Below are positions 25,954-34,161 of a DNA stretch of 39,433 bases, piece after piece. Location of the stretch: IMG/VR virus record IMGVR_UViG_3300042114_000023, positions 1 to 39,433 of that record. One strand, written 5' to 3'. Position 1 is the first letter of the stretch; every line of letters begins with the position of its first letter. A program made the position numbers and the translations under genes. The notes under the pieces are model-generated. The model was not told the DNA's origin. It was given only the letters and a program-made list of their open reading frames with translations, and made no database searches. Origin of the DNA: a virus.

Positions 25954-27612
25954 TTATTGAAGTAAAGGGGCTACAGGATCACTATCATACGAAGAAGATT
26001 GAAGTATACGACTTTTATGCTTTTGAGTATCTAAAATTTTTAGTGTGCTAACCACTAATGATTTAGCATCATATGAGACATTAGCTACAGCATCTCCTAA
26101 AGTTATATACCCCTCAGCCACTGCATTTCCAAGAGTTTCCCAACGCTTTTTATTTTCTGCTGTCATGGGTCCTAAGTTAACAGCACTTTCTAGAGCGTTA
26201 GCCCTACCTATAGCTATTTCATCTTTTAGTATTGCGTTTCTTTGCTCGTCTGTAATGGCTGTAGCATATTGCCTTTGTAATTTAGGTATATAATCCTTAT
26301 CCTTACTTTTTAGTATAGGTCCTACTTCCGTCATATTGGGGACTGCTTTAGGAGCTTCAATTACATCTTTATTTTGACTGTATGAAGGATTAATGGTTAA
26401 TGATACTTTACCGCCAGAATTAGTAATATTGTAGTAAGGATTACCTTTTGAATCCCTAGTATCAGTAAGTTTCATTGCTTGACTCATCGGTATAATTTCT
26501 GCTACTCCTGTTGCAGGATTCACTAAATTTATCTGCGAGTCCTTATATACCTCATCTACTTTATTTTTATCTATTGTTTCTGTGCCTGCACCAAATATCC
26601 CACCCTTATCTGAAAGACTATCAAAATCAATTAATACTTCATCTGTACTTTTCCCAGTTAACAATTGAAGTTTATATAATTGCTTAACCGTTTTATCTAA
26701 GTTGTCTTGATTTACTGTACTAGACTTATAAAATGTAGATACCTTATCACGTAATGCAGTTATAGCTTTAGGATCCCCCATTATAGTTTTACTTGAGTCC
26801 ACTTGTCCATTCCTATCTAGAATACCAGAAGACCCTTTACCTGCCACATTGTTTCCATGCATATCATTCCATATTGATATAGGAACTACCCCTTTAGGTA
26901 CTTCTGTAGCATTTTTAGGTACTCTTACTATATTCCCATCTGGGCTTACGTAATCCGTATAGGAGTCTTTTTCTCTACTTTCCCCACTACCTTTTATCTT
27001 TTGTTTGTAATTAATCAAGTACATTTGATCTTTCAAATTCTGTGCTCTGTCTGCTTCTTTAACCTTAGCTGCAGTAACAGCATCGAGCGTATCTTGAGGT
27101 CGTTTAAGTGCTTTCTCTTTCTGAATAAGCAGTTTTGTAGTATCATACTCTCCACTAGGTAGAGTCATAGACTGTAAATGTTGTATTTGTTGTTCAGGAG
27201 ACGCATTATACCCCGCTATACTTTTATCATACATAGGTTGTAGTGAAGCATTTGGGTTAGCGTCATACACCTGTAACATCTTTTGTGCATCAGCATCTGT
27301 AACAACATCTTGAGCATTTACACCTAATTGATTAGTGTATTGCAGTAATGCTTGATCTTCCCTATTAGACTTGTCAATAGCGTCTATAGCTCTTTGTTCA
27401 GCATTTTGCTGCAGCAGCAGTCCAGCATCAGCTCTCTTATTAACTCTAGCCAGTTGAGCTTCTTCTTTAGCTATTCTTGCTTCTTCTAGTTTCTTATTCT
27501 GAATATCAGTCAGTGATCCAGTCAACCCTTTTAGAGATTGATTTAAACCAGATACATCTATTTGTGGTACAGTTCCTATTTGTGTTTGGTATGGTTGATA
27601 GTATTGAGCCAT
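25954..27612 (-). CDS. Probable internal virion/ejection protein
   Basis: This 552-residue protein is not assigned by motif. The first 50 residues are Gln/Thr/Leu-rich, followed by a long Ala/Glu/Lys-rich coiled-coil stretch (about 38-90, with KKLEEARIAKEEAQLARV) and a mixed C-terminal region with no membrane segment. It lies between a small gp51/52-like protein and the virion RNA polymerase, where N4-like phages encode structural or ejected proteins. It starts after AAAGGAT at ATG 27612. Confidence 0.55.
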   Translation of the reverse strand: MAQYYQPYQTQIGTVPQIDVSGLNQSLKGLTGSLTDIQNKKLEEARIAKEEAQLARVNKRADAGLLLQQNAEQRAIDAIDKSNREDQALLQYTNQLGVNAQDVVTDADAQKMLQVYDANPNASLQPMYDKSIAGYNASPEQQIQHLQSMTLPSGEYDTTKLLIQKEKALKRPQDTLDAVTAAKVKEADRAQNLKDQMYLINYKQKIKGSGESREKDSYTDYVSPDGNIVRVPKNATEVPKGVVPISIWNDMHGNNVAGKGSSGILDRNGQVDSSKTIMGDPKAITALRDKVSTFYKSSTVNQDNLDKTVKQLYKLQLLTGKSTDEVLIDFDSLSDKGGIFGAGTETIDKNKVDEVYKDSQINLVNPATGVAEIIPMSQAMKLTDTRDSKGNPYYNITNSGGKVSLTINPSYSQNKDVIEAPKAVPNMTEVGPILKSKDKDYIPKLQRQYATAITDEQRNAILKDEIAIGRANALESAVNLGPMTAENKKRWETLGNAVAEGYITLGDAVANVSYDAKSLVVSTLKILDTQKHKSRILQSSSYDSDPVAPLLQ

Positions 27613-27622
27613 GTTTTATCCT

Positions 27623-28117
27623 TTATACCATATGACTCTGAAACTTAGCAGTTTTAGCATCTGCCATAGCATCTCTATCTCTAGCATATTGCTGAGCATC
27701 TTTCATTAGGTTTAGGTTTTGGTTAGCAAAATACATATTTCCTAATACGCCAGCTCCAGATATGCCAGCATTAGTCCACCCTAGTGCATTACCTATTCCG
27801 CTTTCTTTGGGCTTAACGGGTTTAACACCAGCAGTAGCAGCATCTACTGTAGCACCATTCTCTACAGATGGGTATCCTGCAGCCAAAGACTTATCTACAG
27901 TAGGATACAGAGTGCTACTCATACCTGCAGTTCCTGTATTATATTGAGTAGTACCGTAAGGGTTACCAATACCTAAATCTATAGATTTTGAAAGTGGCAT
28001 ACTCATACCCATATCTATATTACCAACTTTAGATACATACCCTGGAGCCATACCCATAGAGGCTATTTCTAATGGAGTATAGGGGTTACCAGTAAGGGGG
28101 TTTATTTTATCAACCAT
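27623..28117 (-). CDS. Small virion protein (N4 gp51/52 position)
   Basis: This 164-residue protein is Gly/Pro/Thr-rich in its first 100 residues (INPLTGNPYTPLEIASMGM), then has a glycine-rich hydrophobic segment (LGWTNAGISGAGVLGNMYFA, about 118-137) and a helical end MKDAQQYARDRDAMADAKTA. A small protein with one Gly-rich hydrophobic helix next to the virion polymerase suggests an ejection or internal head protein like the 16-kDa N4 virion proteins; this is inference from position and composition. It is preceded by AAAGGAT and by the extended -10 at 28146-28154. Confidence 0.55.
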   Translation of the reverse strand: MVDKINPLTGNPYTPLEIASMGMAPGYVSKVGNIDMGMSMPLSKSIDLGIGNPYGTTQYNTGTAGMSSTLYPTVDKSLAAGYPSVENGATVDAATAGVKPVKPKESGIGNALGWTNAGISGAGVLGNMYFANQNLNLMKDAQQYARDRDAMADAKTAKFQSHMV

Positions 28118-28140
28118 AGTTAAATCCTTTATATTGTATT

Positions 28141-28155
28141 ATGATATTATATCAT
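28141..28155 (-). promoter_or_regulatory. Extended -10 promoter embedded in a perfect palindrome
   Basis: ATGATATTATATCAT is a perfect 7+1+7 palindrome. On the minus strand it contains TGATATAAT, an extended -10, 28 bases upstream of the 164-residue gene. Its TGA is also the stop codon of the radical-SAM fusion gene. The symmetry could make it an operator as well as a promoter. No -35 box was seen. Confidence 0.5.
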
Positions 28156-30761
28156 AGCTTGTATAGTATATTTGCTATATACTCATCAGTACCTGCATTA
28201 CCTACTACATTATTATCCATACTGATACCGAAATCCATGAATGCCTCTCCTTTATACTCATATCCAAAATTAGCAGCTATAGTCATCTCTGGATCGAATG
28301 TAGACGTTGGGTTGACAAATCCTGACATTACGTATTCTGCATTTCGATTAGATGAGTACGTGAGCATATCTTCTACTTGCTTATATGATTGTATCAATCT
28401 TCTAGCATTTAGTTTAGCTATTTTATCATAGATTTTATCAGTATCGGCACGTAGCCTTCTCTTAGTTTCTTGCAATGCTTCTTCAGCCTGTACTGTATCT
28501 TGGTATGTCACATACCCATTATATGCAGTACTCAACATCTCGTACGTAGTATATGCATCACTGGAAAATACAGCAGCTACCGTATCGGGCAGATGTGCCA
28601 TTAGTATAGCACTAGCATTTTCAGGAGTAGTAGACAACATAACTACTTTAGCAGATATATTAACTATTGTATTTATTGCCATAAAGTACTCAGTCAGTTC
28701 TTGGTAGTACTTAGCATCACTATACATATATGTACCTAGTTCTGACCACGACTCTTTTAGGTTAAATACATCATTTAGTAGCATATCCAACATTGAGAAT
28801 ACAGCATTCATCAGCACACCTTGACCGTACTGAGAATCCAGTGTAATTACTAGGTCCATTATTTGTGTAATAATTGCTATAGTAGTTGTAGTTGTAAATA
28901 CATACCCACCAGGAACTAGTATGGAGATTGCTACTAGAATAGCTATCTGAGTGAGTTTCCATAGTATATTTAATAACCTACCTCCAGCTTCCATATCCCC
29001 ATCAAGGAAAAACCCTTTAGCATCACTAGCTATACCACCAACTACTAAAGGAAGCCACATAAGATACTTTAGTTGCGGATGTTTCAATACACCTTGTATA
29101 AAGTCATAATTTTCTTGGAACTCCTTCACTAGTGCATCCACTCGAGCAGAAGCTTCACTCAGCTTTGCACTCCACTCTCTCTGAGTTCTTTTTAGTTTTG
29201 CAGAAGCCACCAATTGTAATACTTCATCTGGCATAACCCATTTGTCTGTGAGCTTATCCATTGTATCTTCGTATTTATCAACCAGCTCGTTATACCCTTC
29301 TACCGCATCATTCACTTTCTGTTGATCGTCAGAATACTTACCAGTAACTACGTCATATACTTGATTGGCATCTTCTTGATTAGTGAGTCCAAATCCTATC
29401 ATAGCTATACCTGCTACAAAAGTGAATGGATTGGCTAACATAACTATACCTAGTAAAGTACCACGATTACGCTCTAGCTCATCCCCTGCATTATTCCAGG
29501 CTCTATCCGCCTCGTCAAAAACATTATTTTTACCACGCTCAAACTCATCTGCTATGTCTTGAGTACTTGGTATGCTCACACAAACGCAGTCACAAACACA
29601 AAAACACTGTTCTTTGTTAAAGCTATCTGCTTTCGTTATAAAAGGATGTTCTACAACTGTAATTTTATTTTTAGTCCATAAAGTTTTAGGATTCAATACA
29701 ATAAGTTTTCTATTATATTCGAGGGCATTGCTTATAGTTTTATTTGATACTTTCGTATCAACTTTAGCTACAATTATCTCTTTACCTATAGAAGCTCGCT
29801 TTATAAAACAATCATTTGCCTTTCCGTCTACTCTATATATAGGGCATCCTCCATGACACTCTTGAAGTTTAGGACAAGTTAAACAATCATCATGTATTTC
29901 AAATGCACCGCTTAAGAAGTAGTTCGCCCTTTTCCCTATAATATCTATTAGTGATGACTCATAGATATTACCTATAGCAGACGTTATCTCTCTATCTTGA
30001 TTACATGGGTAGGCTGTTCCATCATCTTCTATTTCAAGGATTGTACATCCGCTTCCGCTTACTTGCGTATCATTACTTCTAAAAGAAGCCATGTACTTTG
30101 TAAATCCTGCTTCATGCATAGCATTAATATACATACGCATTTGAGCTTTTGACAAAACGTTTTTTTCACCTTCAACAAGTCTAAAACGCAATTGCTCTTT
30201 AGACTCTTTGAGCATTATTGGAATCCACTCCATAAACTCGTCTAAATTATCTATCGTATGACGAGTAATCGTACAGAGGTAGTTCATTCTTACTTTATAG
30301 CTATCTAAAATAGTCATACCTCTTCTCACGGCAAAGTAAGATTCATCTCTACTTAGATTATGAATCTTTTCAGTACCGTCTATCGTAGTACTTACCCCAA
30401 ACTTTTTAAGGGTTGATTTACGGATTACTTTAAAAAAAATATCTGCGTACTCTATTTTACCAAAATTTATAATATTTGATTGTATAGAAACATTTGATGC
30501 CACATCAGCAACGATGTTTAAACACTCCGCCAAAATAGCAGCAGGCAAAAGTGTACACTCAGCACCTATAAATACAATGCTATTATAGTAAATCCCATAT
30601 TCCATGCACTCGGTTCGTATTTTACGCACAAGTTTAAGGGTAGCCTTTAAGTTTACACTGCTCCCCTTACGTACACTCGTAGGAATATGGCAATACTCAC
30701 AATCAATATTACATTTTCTCGTTGGTGAGATATAGAGAGTACCTTCTATCCTATTCAGCAT
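28152..30761 (-). CDS. Radical-SAM/SPASM enzyme fused to a cysteine-motif membrane virion protein
   Basis: This 869-residue protein has two halves. Residues 1 to about 345 form a radical-SAM enzyme: the 4Fe-4S motif CNIDCEYC (C17, C21, C24), a GGE-like FIGAEC loop, and a full SPASM domain (C-x13-C with DGTAYPC, then CLTCPKLQECHGGC and a last Cys in NDCFIKR), as in anSME and RiPP-maturing enzymes. At 386-394 is CFCVCDCVC. Residues 395-869 contain no cysteine at all and have several hydrophobic segments (LGIVMLANPFTFVAGIAMIG, LMWLPLVVGG, IAILVAISILVPGG, TIAIITQIMDLVI) among helical regions, like an ejection or membrane-channel protein. The gene sits inside the virion operon, one base after the preceding stop, with a weak ribosome-binding site. 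The substrate is unknown; the cysteine motif is the obvious candidate. Confidence 0.85.
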   Translation of the reverse strand: MLNRIEGTLYISPTRKCNIDCEYCHIPTSVRKGSSVNLKATLKLVRKIRTECMEYGIYYNSIVFIGAECTLLPAAILAECLNIVADVASNVSIQSNIINFGKIEYADIFFKVIRKSTLKKFGVSTTIDGTEKIHNLSRDESYFAVRRGMTILDSYKVRMNYLCTITRHTIDNLDEFMEWIPIMLKESKEQLRFRLVEGEKNVLSKAQMRMYINAMHEAGFTKYMASFRSNDTQVSGSGCTILEIEDDGTAYPCNQDREITSAIGNIYESSLIDIIGKRANYFLSGAFEIHDDCLTCPKLQECHGGCPIYRVDGKANDCFIKRASIGKEIIVAKVDTKVSNKTISNALEYNRKLIVLNPKTLWTKNKITVVEHPFITKADSFNKEQCFCVCDCVCVSIPSTQDIADEFERGKNNVFDEADRAWNNAGDELERNRGTLLGIVMLANPFTFVAGIAMIGFGLTNQEDANQVYDVVTGKYSDDQQKVNDAVEGYNELVDKYEDTMDKLTDKWVMPDEVLQLVASAKLKRTQREWSAKLSEASARVDALVKEFQENYDFIQGVLKHPQLKYLMWLPLVVGGIASDAKGFFLDGDMEAGGRLLNILWKLTQIAILVAISILVPGGYVFTTTTTIAIITQIMDLVITLDSQYGQGVLMNAVFSMLDMLLNDVFNLKESWSELGTYMYSDAKYYQELTEYFMAINTIVNISAKVVMLSTTPENASAILMAHLPDTVAAVFSSDAYTTYEMLSTAYNGYVTYQDTVQAEEALQETKRRLRADTDKIYDKIAKLNARRLIQSYKQVEDMLTYSSNRNAEYVMSGFVNPTSTFDPEMTIAANFGYEYKGEAFMDFGISMDNNVVGNAGTDEYIANILYKL

Positions 30762-30762
30762 C

Positions 30763-31074
30763 TTACACTACATTTATTATTTGACCATTTACGTACGAAA
30801 TAGTACAAGTAGTTACAGTCTTTGCTATAAAATCTACTGCTGTAACTACTGCTATACTTCCTGTGTACCCATTCTTATCTACCTTACTACTTAGAGCAGT
30901 TAATGTTTCAGAACTTATAGGCTTATCTGCATCACTTGTATTATCTACATTCCATAACCCTACTTGACTTTTAGTTACTTGATGAGGGTTTACTATACTT
31001 TGCATGTGAACATTTGAGATATTACTTACAGCATGTGACCGTATAGTCATAGGACTCTCTTTTGACTTAACCAT
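30763..31074 (-). CDS. Short structural protein with tail-fibre-type motif
   Basis: This 103-residue protein contains HQVTKSQVGLWNVDNTSDAD followed by KPIS, the VTxxQVGLxNVxNTSDxxKPIS element that recurs in phage tail fibres and other appendage proteins. The C-terminal half is beta-rich (GSIAVVTAVDF, TCTISYVNGQIINVV). It is probably a virion or appendage component. The ATG at 31074 overlaps the preceding gene. A second in-frame ATG at 31050 has a better AGAGAG site and may be the true start. Confidence 0.55.
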   Translation of the reverse strand: MVKSKESPMTIRSHAVSNISNVHMQSIVNPHQVTKSQVGLWNVDNTSDADKPISSETLTALSSKVDKNGYTGSIAVVTAVDFIAKTVTTCTISYVNGQIINVV

Positions 31075-31948
31075 TTGCTATCACTTGCCCGATATCTTTT
31101 TCATAGTATGCGGGCCATTCAGTAAATGCAGTAGTAGGAATACCAGTCTTAGTTGCATTTATCCAATACAGTACATTTCCGTTTTTATCTTTCATTCTGT
31201 CATTTAGGTATATCATATCATATTCAATATTAGGATTAGATACACCATCATTTATACTTTGAACTAAACCTACCATATTTTTAAAGTGGTGCTCTCCAGG
31301 AATAGCTCCTGCAGCACTACTATACTTTAAATACTCAGCGTACTGTTCAGTAGCTTTCATTCTTACATTATCTTTACGAGTATGCTCCATAATGATCTTT
31401 TTAGAAGTATTGAATGAAATATCCGCCTCTGCACTTTCCAACAATAGTTCTTTCTGTCCTAGTTCTGCATTAGCCATAGCAGGTTTAATACTTAGCTCTA
31501 TATCAGACGAAGCTTTTTGGTTTTCCATCATACTCTTAGTTATAAGCCATTTCTCCATATCTTCTTCTAGTTTACGTTCAGCAGCATATATTTGTTCCTG
31601 TTTTAACTCACCATCTATTATCAAGTTGTCTGTTTGTTGTTCTGTAGTATGTATCTGTGCTTGTTTTAACTCACCATCTATTATCAAGTTGTCTGTCTGT
31701 TTTTCCGTACCTTGTTTTTGTAACACGAACGTAAAAGACTGCTGAATAGCTGTAGGAACTATGCCGATATACGCTCTAACCATCTCTGTACTAGTCATTC
31801 TTTTAGCATTATAATGTGCCACTAAATGTGTATTGACAGTTTCCATCAATTTATCTAATACTCCATCTCCTGTTACCGCGTACTTACCATCAGTAGATGT
31901 TACGACATTACTAGTAAGATCTTCTATTCTTATAGTTGTGTTACTCAT
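31067..31948 (-). CDS. Virion protein with coiled coil and internal repeat (N4 gp54 position)
   Basis: This 293-residue protein has a long central helical region (about 80-190) that contains two copies of QTDNLIIDGELKQ spaced 21 residues apart. The flanks are globular; the C-terminal part holds YDMIYLNDRMKDKNGNVLYW. Position in the capsid-to-polymerase interval suggests a structural or ejected protein comparable to N4 gp54; I see no catalytic motif. It starts at ATG 31948 after AAGGCAG. Confidence 0.55.
   Translation of the reverse strand: MSNTTIRIEDLTSNVVTSTDGKYAVTGDGVLDKLMETVNTHLVAHYNAKRMTSTEMVRAYIGIVPTAIQQSFTFVLQKQGTEKQTDNLIIDGELKQAQIHTTEQQTDNLIIDGELKQEQIYAAERKLEEDMEKWLITKSMMENQKASSDIELSIKPAMANAELGQKELLLESAEADISFNTSKKIIMEHTRKDNVRMKATEQYAEYLKYSSAAGAIPGEHHFKNMVGLVQSINDGVSNPNIEYDMIYLNDRMKDKNGNVLYWINATKTGIPTTAFTEWPAYYEKDIGQVIANG
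31599..31696 (-). repeat. Two identical 35-bp copies, 63-bp period, inside a virion gene
   Basis: The sequence at 31599-31633 recurs exactly at 31662-31696. The 63-base period equals 21 codons and keeps the reading frame, so the protein gains an extra coiled-coil repeat. The near-identity at DNA level indicates a recent duplication. Confidence 0.85.
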
Positions 31949-31958
31949 TATACTGCCT

Positions 31959-32282
31959 TTATATTATTATTTCAGTAGGACTATTGGGTAGTCTTCTGAC
32001 ATATGTATTTCCCATTCTAGTCAATACTGGAGCTGTATCTAAATCTACAACAGATGATAGAAACATACGTATCTTATTCCCATTTTCAGCTAAAGGTACA
32101 CCATTGAATAATACGTACCCATCAGAAACGTTAGCTACTTGTGGTATTACTGTAGGACTATTCACTAAACTAGTGGCTGTAGAGTTAGTCACTTCTAAAT
32201 GTACAGTAGCAGCAGAGTATGTTACCGTATCATACTTACTTAATACCTTTCTTATATTTATAGTAGAGTTTGCTGTTATCAT
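31959..32282 (-). CDS. Small beta-rich virion protein
   Basis: This 107-residue protein is not recognised. It is rich in Val, Thr and Ser, with short beta-strands throughout (TVTYSAATVHLEV, GYVLFNGVPLAENGNKIRMF) and no cysteine or membrane helix. It probably serves as a head or neck accessory protein, since it lies between the capsid and ejection genes. It starts at ATG 32282 after AAAGGAG. Confidence 0.55.
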   Translation of the reverse strand: MITANSTINIRKVLSKYDTVTYSAATVHLEVTNSTATSLVNSPTVIPQVANVSDGYVLFNGVPLAENGNKIRMFLSSVVDLDTAPVLTRMGNTYVRRLPNSPTEIII

Positions 32283-32300
32283 TTATATACTCCTTTAATG

Positions 32301-32333
32301 TATACCAGAATCTACCTAGATAGACTCTGTATA
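32301..32333 (-). terminator. Long imperfect hairpin between two virion genes
   Basis: TATAC-AGA-TCTA pairs with TAGA-TCT-GTATA, about 12 base pairs with one bulge and one mismatch, in the 53-base gap after the 163-residue gene. There is no T-run, so it may be a leaky terminator or an RNA-processing site. Confidence 0.4.
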
Positions 32334-32335
32334 AA

Positions 32336-32827
32336 CTATGATTTATTCTTTTTTTCTAGCTTACGTTTGTACTCTTCTTCATCTGTATCTAGTACATCTA
32401 CGGTATACTTCTTAGCTGATTTAGCTACAGCATTGCCTTCTTGATCTTTGATGAAATTGATATACTCAATACTTTTAAGATTATCTATATGCATCTGTGA
32501 AATCCACCATTCCACACCGATAGGAATTACTTTAGCATCACCAAAGAAACTATTACGTACACTTGAGAAACATTCAGTATCTTCTGAGTTACGCTTATCG
32601 TTATTATACACGATACATAGACTACGTTTTCTAGCAGTAGCAATAACTTTAGCTCTCTTAGTACGTTTGTCATCTACAGGTACTTCTATCCTCACATTGA
32701 TGCGTTCTTCAACTACTGGTTCTTCAATCTTAGCTAATAGTTCTTCCAACTTAGATGTTGGTGCATTATCTTTGTACTCAATTCCGAGAGATGTTAGCTT
32801 TGCCTTCAAGTCTTCTCTAATATCCAT
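32336..32827 (-). CDS. HeH/LEM-domain protein downstream of the capsid gene
   Basis: This 163-residue protein starts with a helix-extension-helix (LEM/SAP-like) pattern, LKAKLTSLGIEYKDNAPTSK followed by LEELL, a small DNA- or protein-binding module common in phage head-region proteins. The rest holds SLCIVYNNDKRNSEDTECFS and a lysine/glutamate-rich tail. The C-terminal segment VEWWISQMHIDNLKSIEYI resembles T5- and T4-type small structural proteins, but I cannot name a family. It starts after AAGGATATAAA and is separated from the capsid gene by two hairpins. Confidence 0.6.
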   Translation of the reverse strand: MDIREDLKAKLTSLGIEYKDNAPTSKLEELLAKIEEPVVEERINVRIEVPVDDKRTKRAKVIATARKRSLCIVYNNDKRNSEDTECFSSVRNSFFGDAKVIPIGVEWWISQMHIDNLKSIEYINFIKDQEGNAVAKSAKKYTVDVLDTDEEEYKRKLEKKNKS

Positions 32828-32857
32828 TTTATATCCTTAAAACTATTGATTTATATA

Positions 32858-32893
32858 GAGGGTCTAGACCCTCAGATTAGTCCCCGAAGGGAC
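32858..32893 (-). terminator. Tandem terminator hairpins after the major capsid gene
   Basis: On the minus strand, GTCCC-TTCG-GGGAC (32893-32880, UUCG tetraloop) comes just after the capsid stop and is followed by the 16-base perfect palindrome GAGGGTCTAGACCCTC (32873-32858). Two strong hairpins behind the most highly expressed virion gene indicate a transcription terminator or attenuator that limits downstream expression. Confidence 0.75.
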
Positions 32894-32896
32894 ACC

Positions 32897-34141
32897 TTAC
32901 ATTACTTTTGGACCATTCACGTTAGTAGTTCCACCTGAACCATACGCACCAATACCAATATCAGTAGCTGCAGTTTCTACACGTAACAGTTTAGACTCAT
33001 CTAAGATGATACCAGCATAGAACCAGTTCACTGAGAAGAAACCTCTTGTTCCATATTTGTCAGTATCAGATACTTGACCAGGAGCTTTCGCATTGAACTT
33101 CATTTTACCCCAACCTTGTAAACCAACAGTTGCAAATGCACCCTGTGTAGGACAAAGAATAGGGTAAACATTAAATTTAGTGCCATTATGAGCTAGTGTA
33201 CCTGTATATGATGCAGGAATGTTTGCACCAGCACCTACCCATTTTTGAGCACGTTCAGTCTCTACGAATCTTAATTCATTAATAGCACCTACTTCATGAG
33301 GCATCAACGTAGCTGCAGAACCATACTGATTAACAGGAATCCATGCAGGTCTTCCAAACGTATCAGCTACACCTTGTAAATCAAACTTAACTTCAGGTCC
33401 AATGATACCTACATACGATGCATTGACAGTTTTGCTATCAATTTTAGTAGAACCAGTCACGATAGAAGTAAATTTCTTAGCACGATTAGAAACCAACGTA
33501 GCAACAATCTTACGAGTATCATCATAGCTAATTAAAGAATCAGCATCATCAGCACCAGTAACAGAAGTAGTGTCAGCACCTATAGTAATACGGCTTACAG
33601 CAGAACCTACATAAAATACGTTTGTACCAGACAACATATCCTTTTGAATCAAATCCTCATTCACTTGAGCAGCTGCATCACCTAACATCTCACGATAAAT
33701 CATCTGAGTTCTGTCTTCACTAAACAAATCAATCTCATCAGTATACGCTAAGTGTAGACCAAAACGGTTAAATGTTACTTCGCCAGTTTTCTTTGTAACT
33801 ACAACTCTATTGACTTCAGAAGCGCCTTCACCAAGAACTGGAAGACCAGCAGTAATATCTCCTAAATTTCTTGTAGATCCGTACAAGTTACCAGTAGTAG
33901 CTACACCATTTGCATTAAGACCTTTACCCGCTACACCAGCACCATCTAGGATTTGTTGAAACATTGAAATCTTGAAAGTCTTACCATATTTCTGTGGCAT
34001 ACTCTTACTATCAGCAAACGCTGAGTAAATTAAGTCAGCCGTTGCCGCCTTAACCCCTGCTCTATCATAATGATGCGTAACTGTATTAGCTCCGCTTGTT
34101 GCAGTTGTTGTACCATTTCCGTAAATCATTTCTCCAGCCAT
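32897..34141 (-). CDS. Major capsid protein (N4 gp56 family)
   Basis: This 414-residue protein has the typical N4-gp56-family features: an N-terminal arm with HHYDRAGVKAATADLIYSAFAD, then the segment TKKTGEVTFNRFGLHLAYTDE, and a later part with GYG-like loops, IIGPEVKFDLQ, LPHE-like LMPHEVGAINELRFVETER and a C-terminal GGTTNVNGPKVM. The length fits N4 MCP (about 400). It follows the scaffold-like gene, starts after AAGGAG and ends before a tandem hairpin terminator. Confidence 0.92.
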   Translation of the reverse strand: MAGEMIYGNGTTTATSGANTVTHHYDRAGVKAATADLIYSAFADSKSMPQKYGKTFKISMFQQILDGAGVAGKGLNANGVATTGNLYGSTRNLGDITAGLPVLGEGASEVNRVVVTKKTGEVTFNRFGLHLAYTDEIDLFSEDRTQMIYREMLGDAAAQVNEDLIQKDMLSGTNVFYVGSAVSRITIGADTTSVTGADDADSLISYDDTRKIVATLVSNRAKKFTSIVTGSTKIDSKTVNASYVGIIGPEVKFDLQGVADTFGRPAWIPVNQYGSAATLMPHEVGAINELRFVETERAQKWVGAGANIPASYTGTLAHNGTKFNVYPILCPTQGAFATVGLQGWGKMKFNAKAPGQVSDTDKYGTRGFFSVNWFYAGIILDESKLLRVETAATDIGIGAYGSGGTTNVNGPKVM

Positions 34142-34161
34142 AATTAGCTCCTTTTTGTAAC

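Noticed and set aside
29572-29856. Plus-strand frame with QTQSQTQKH repeats opposite the radical-SAM gene
   Set aside because: It is the complement of the Cys-motif simple repeat; the minus strand carries full enzyme motifs.
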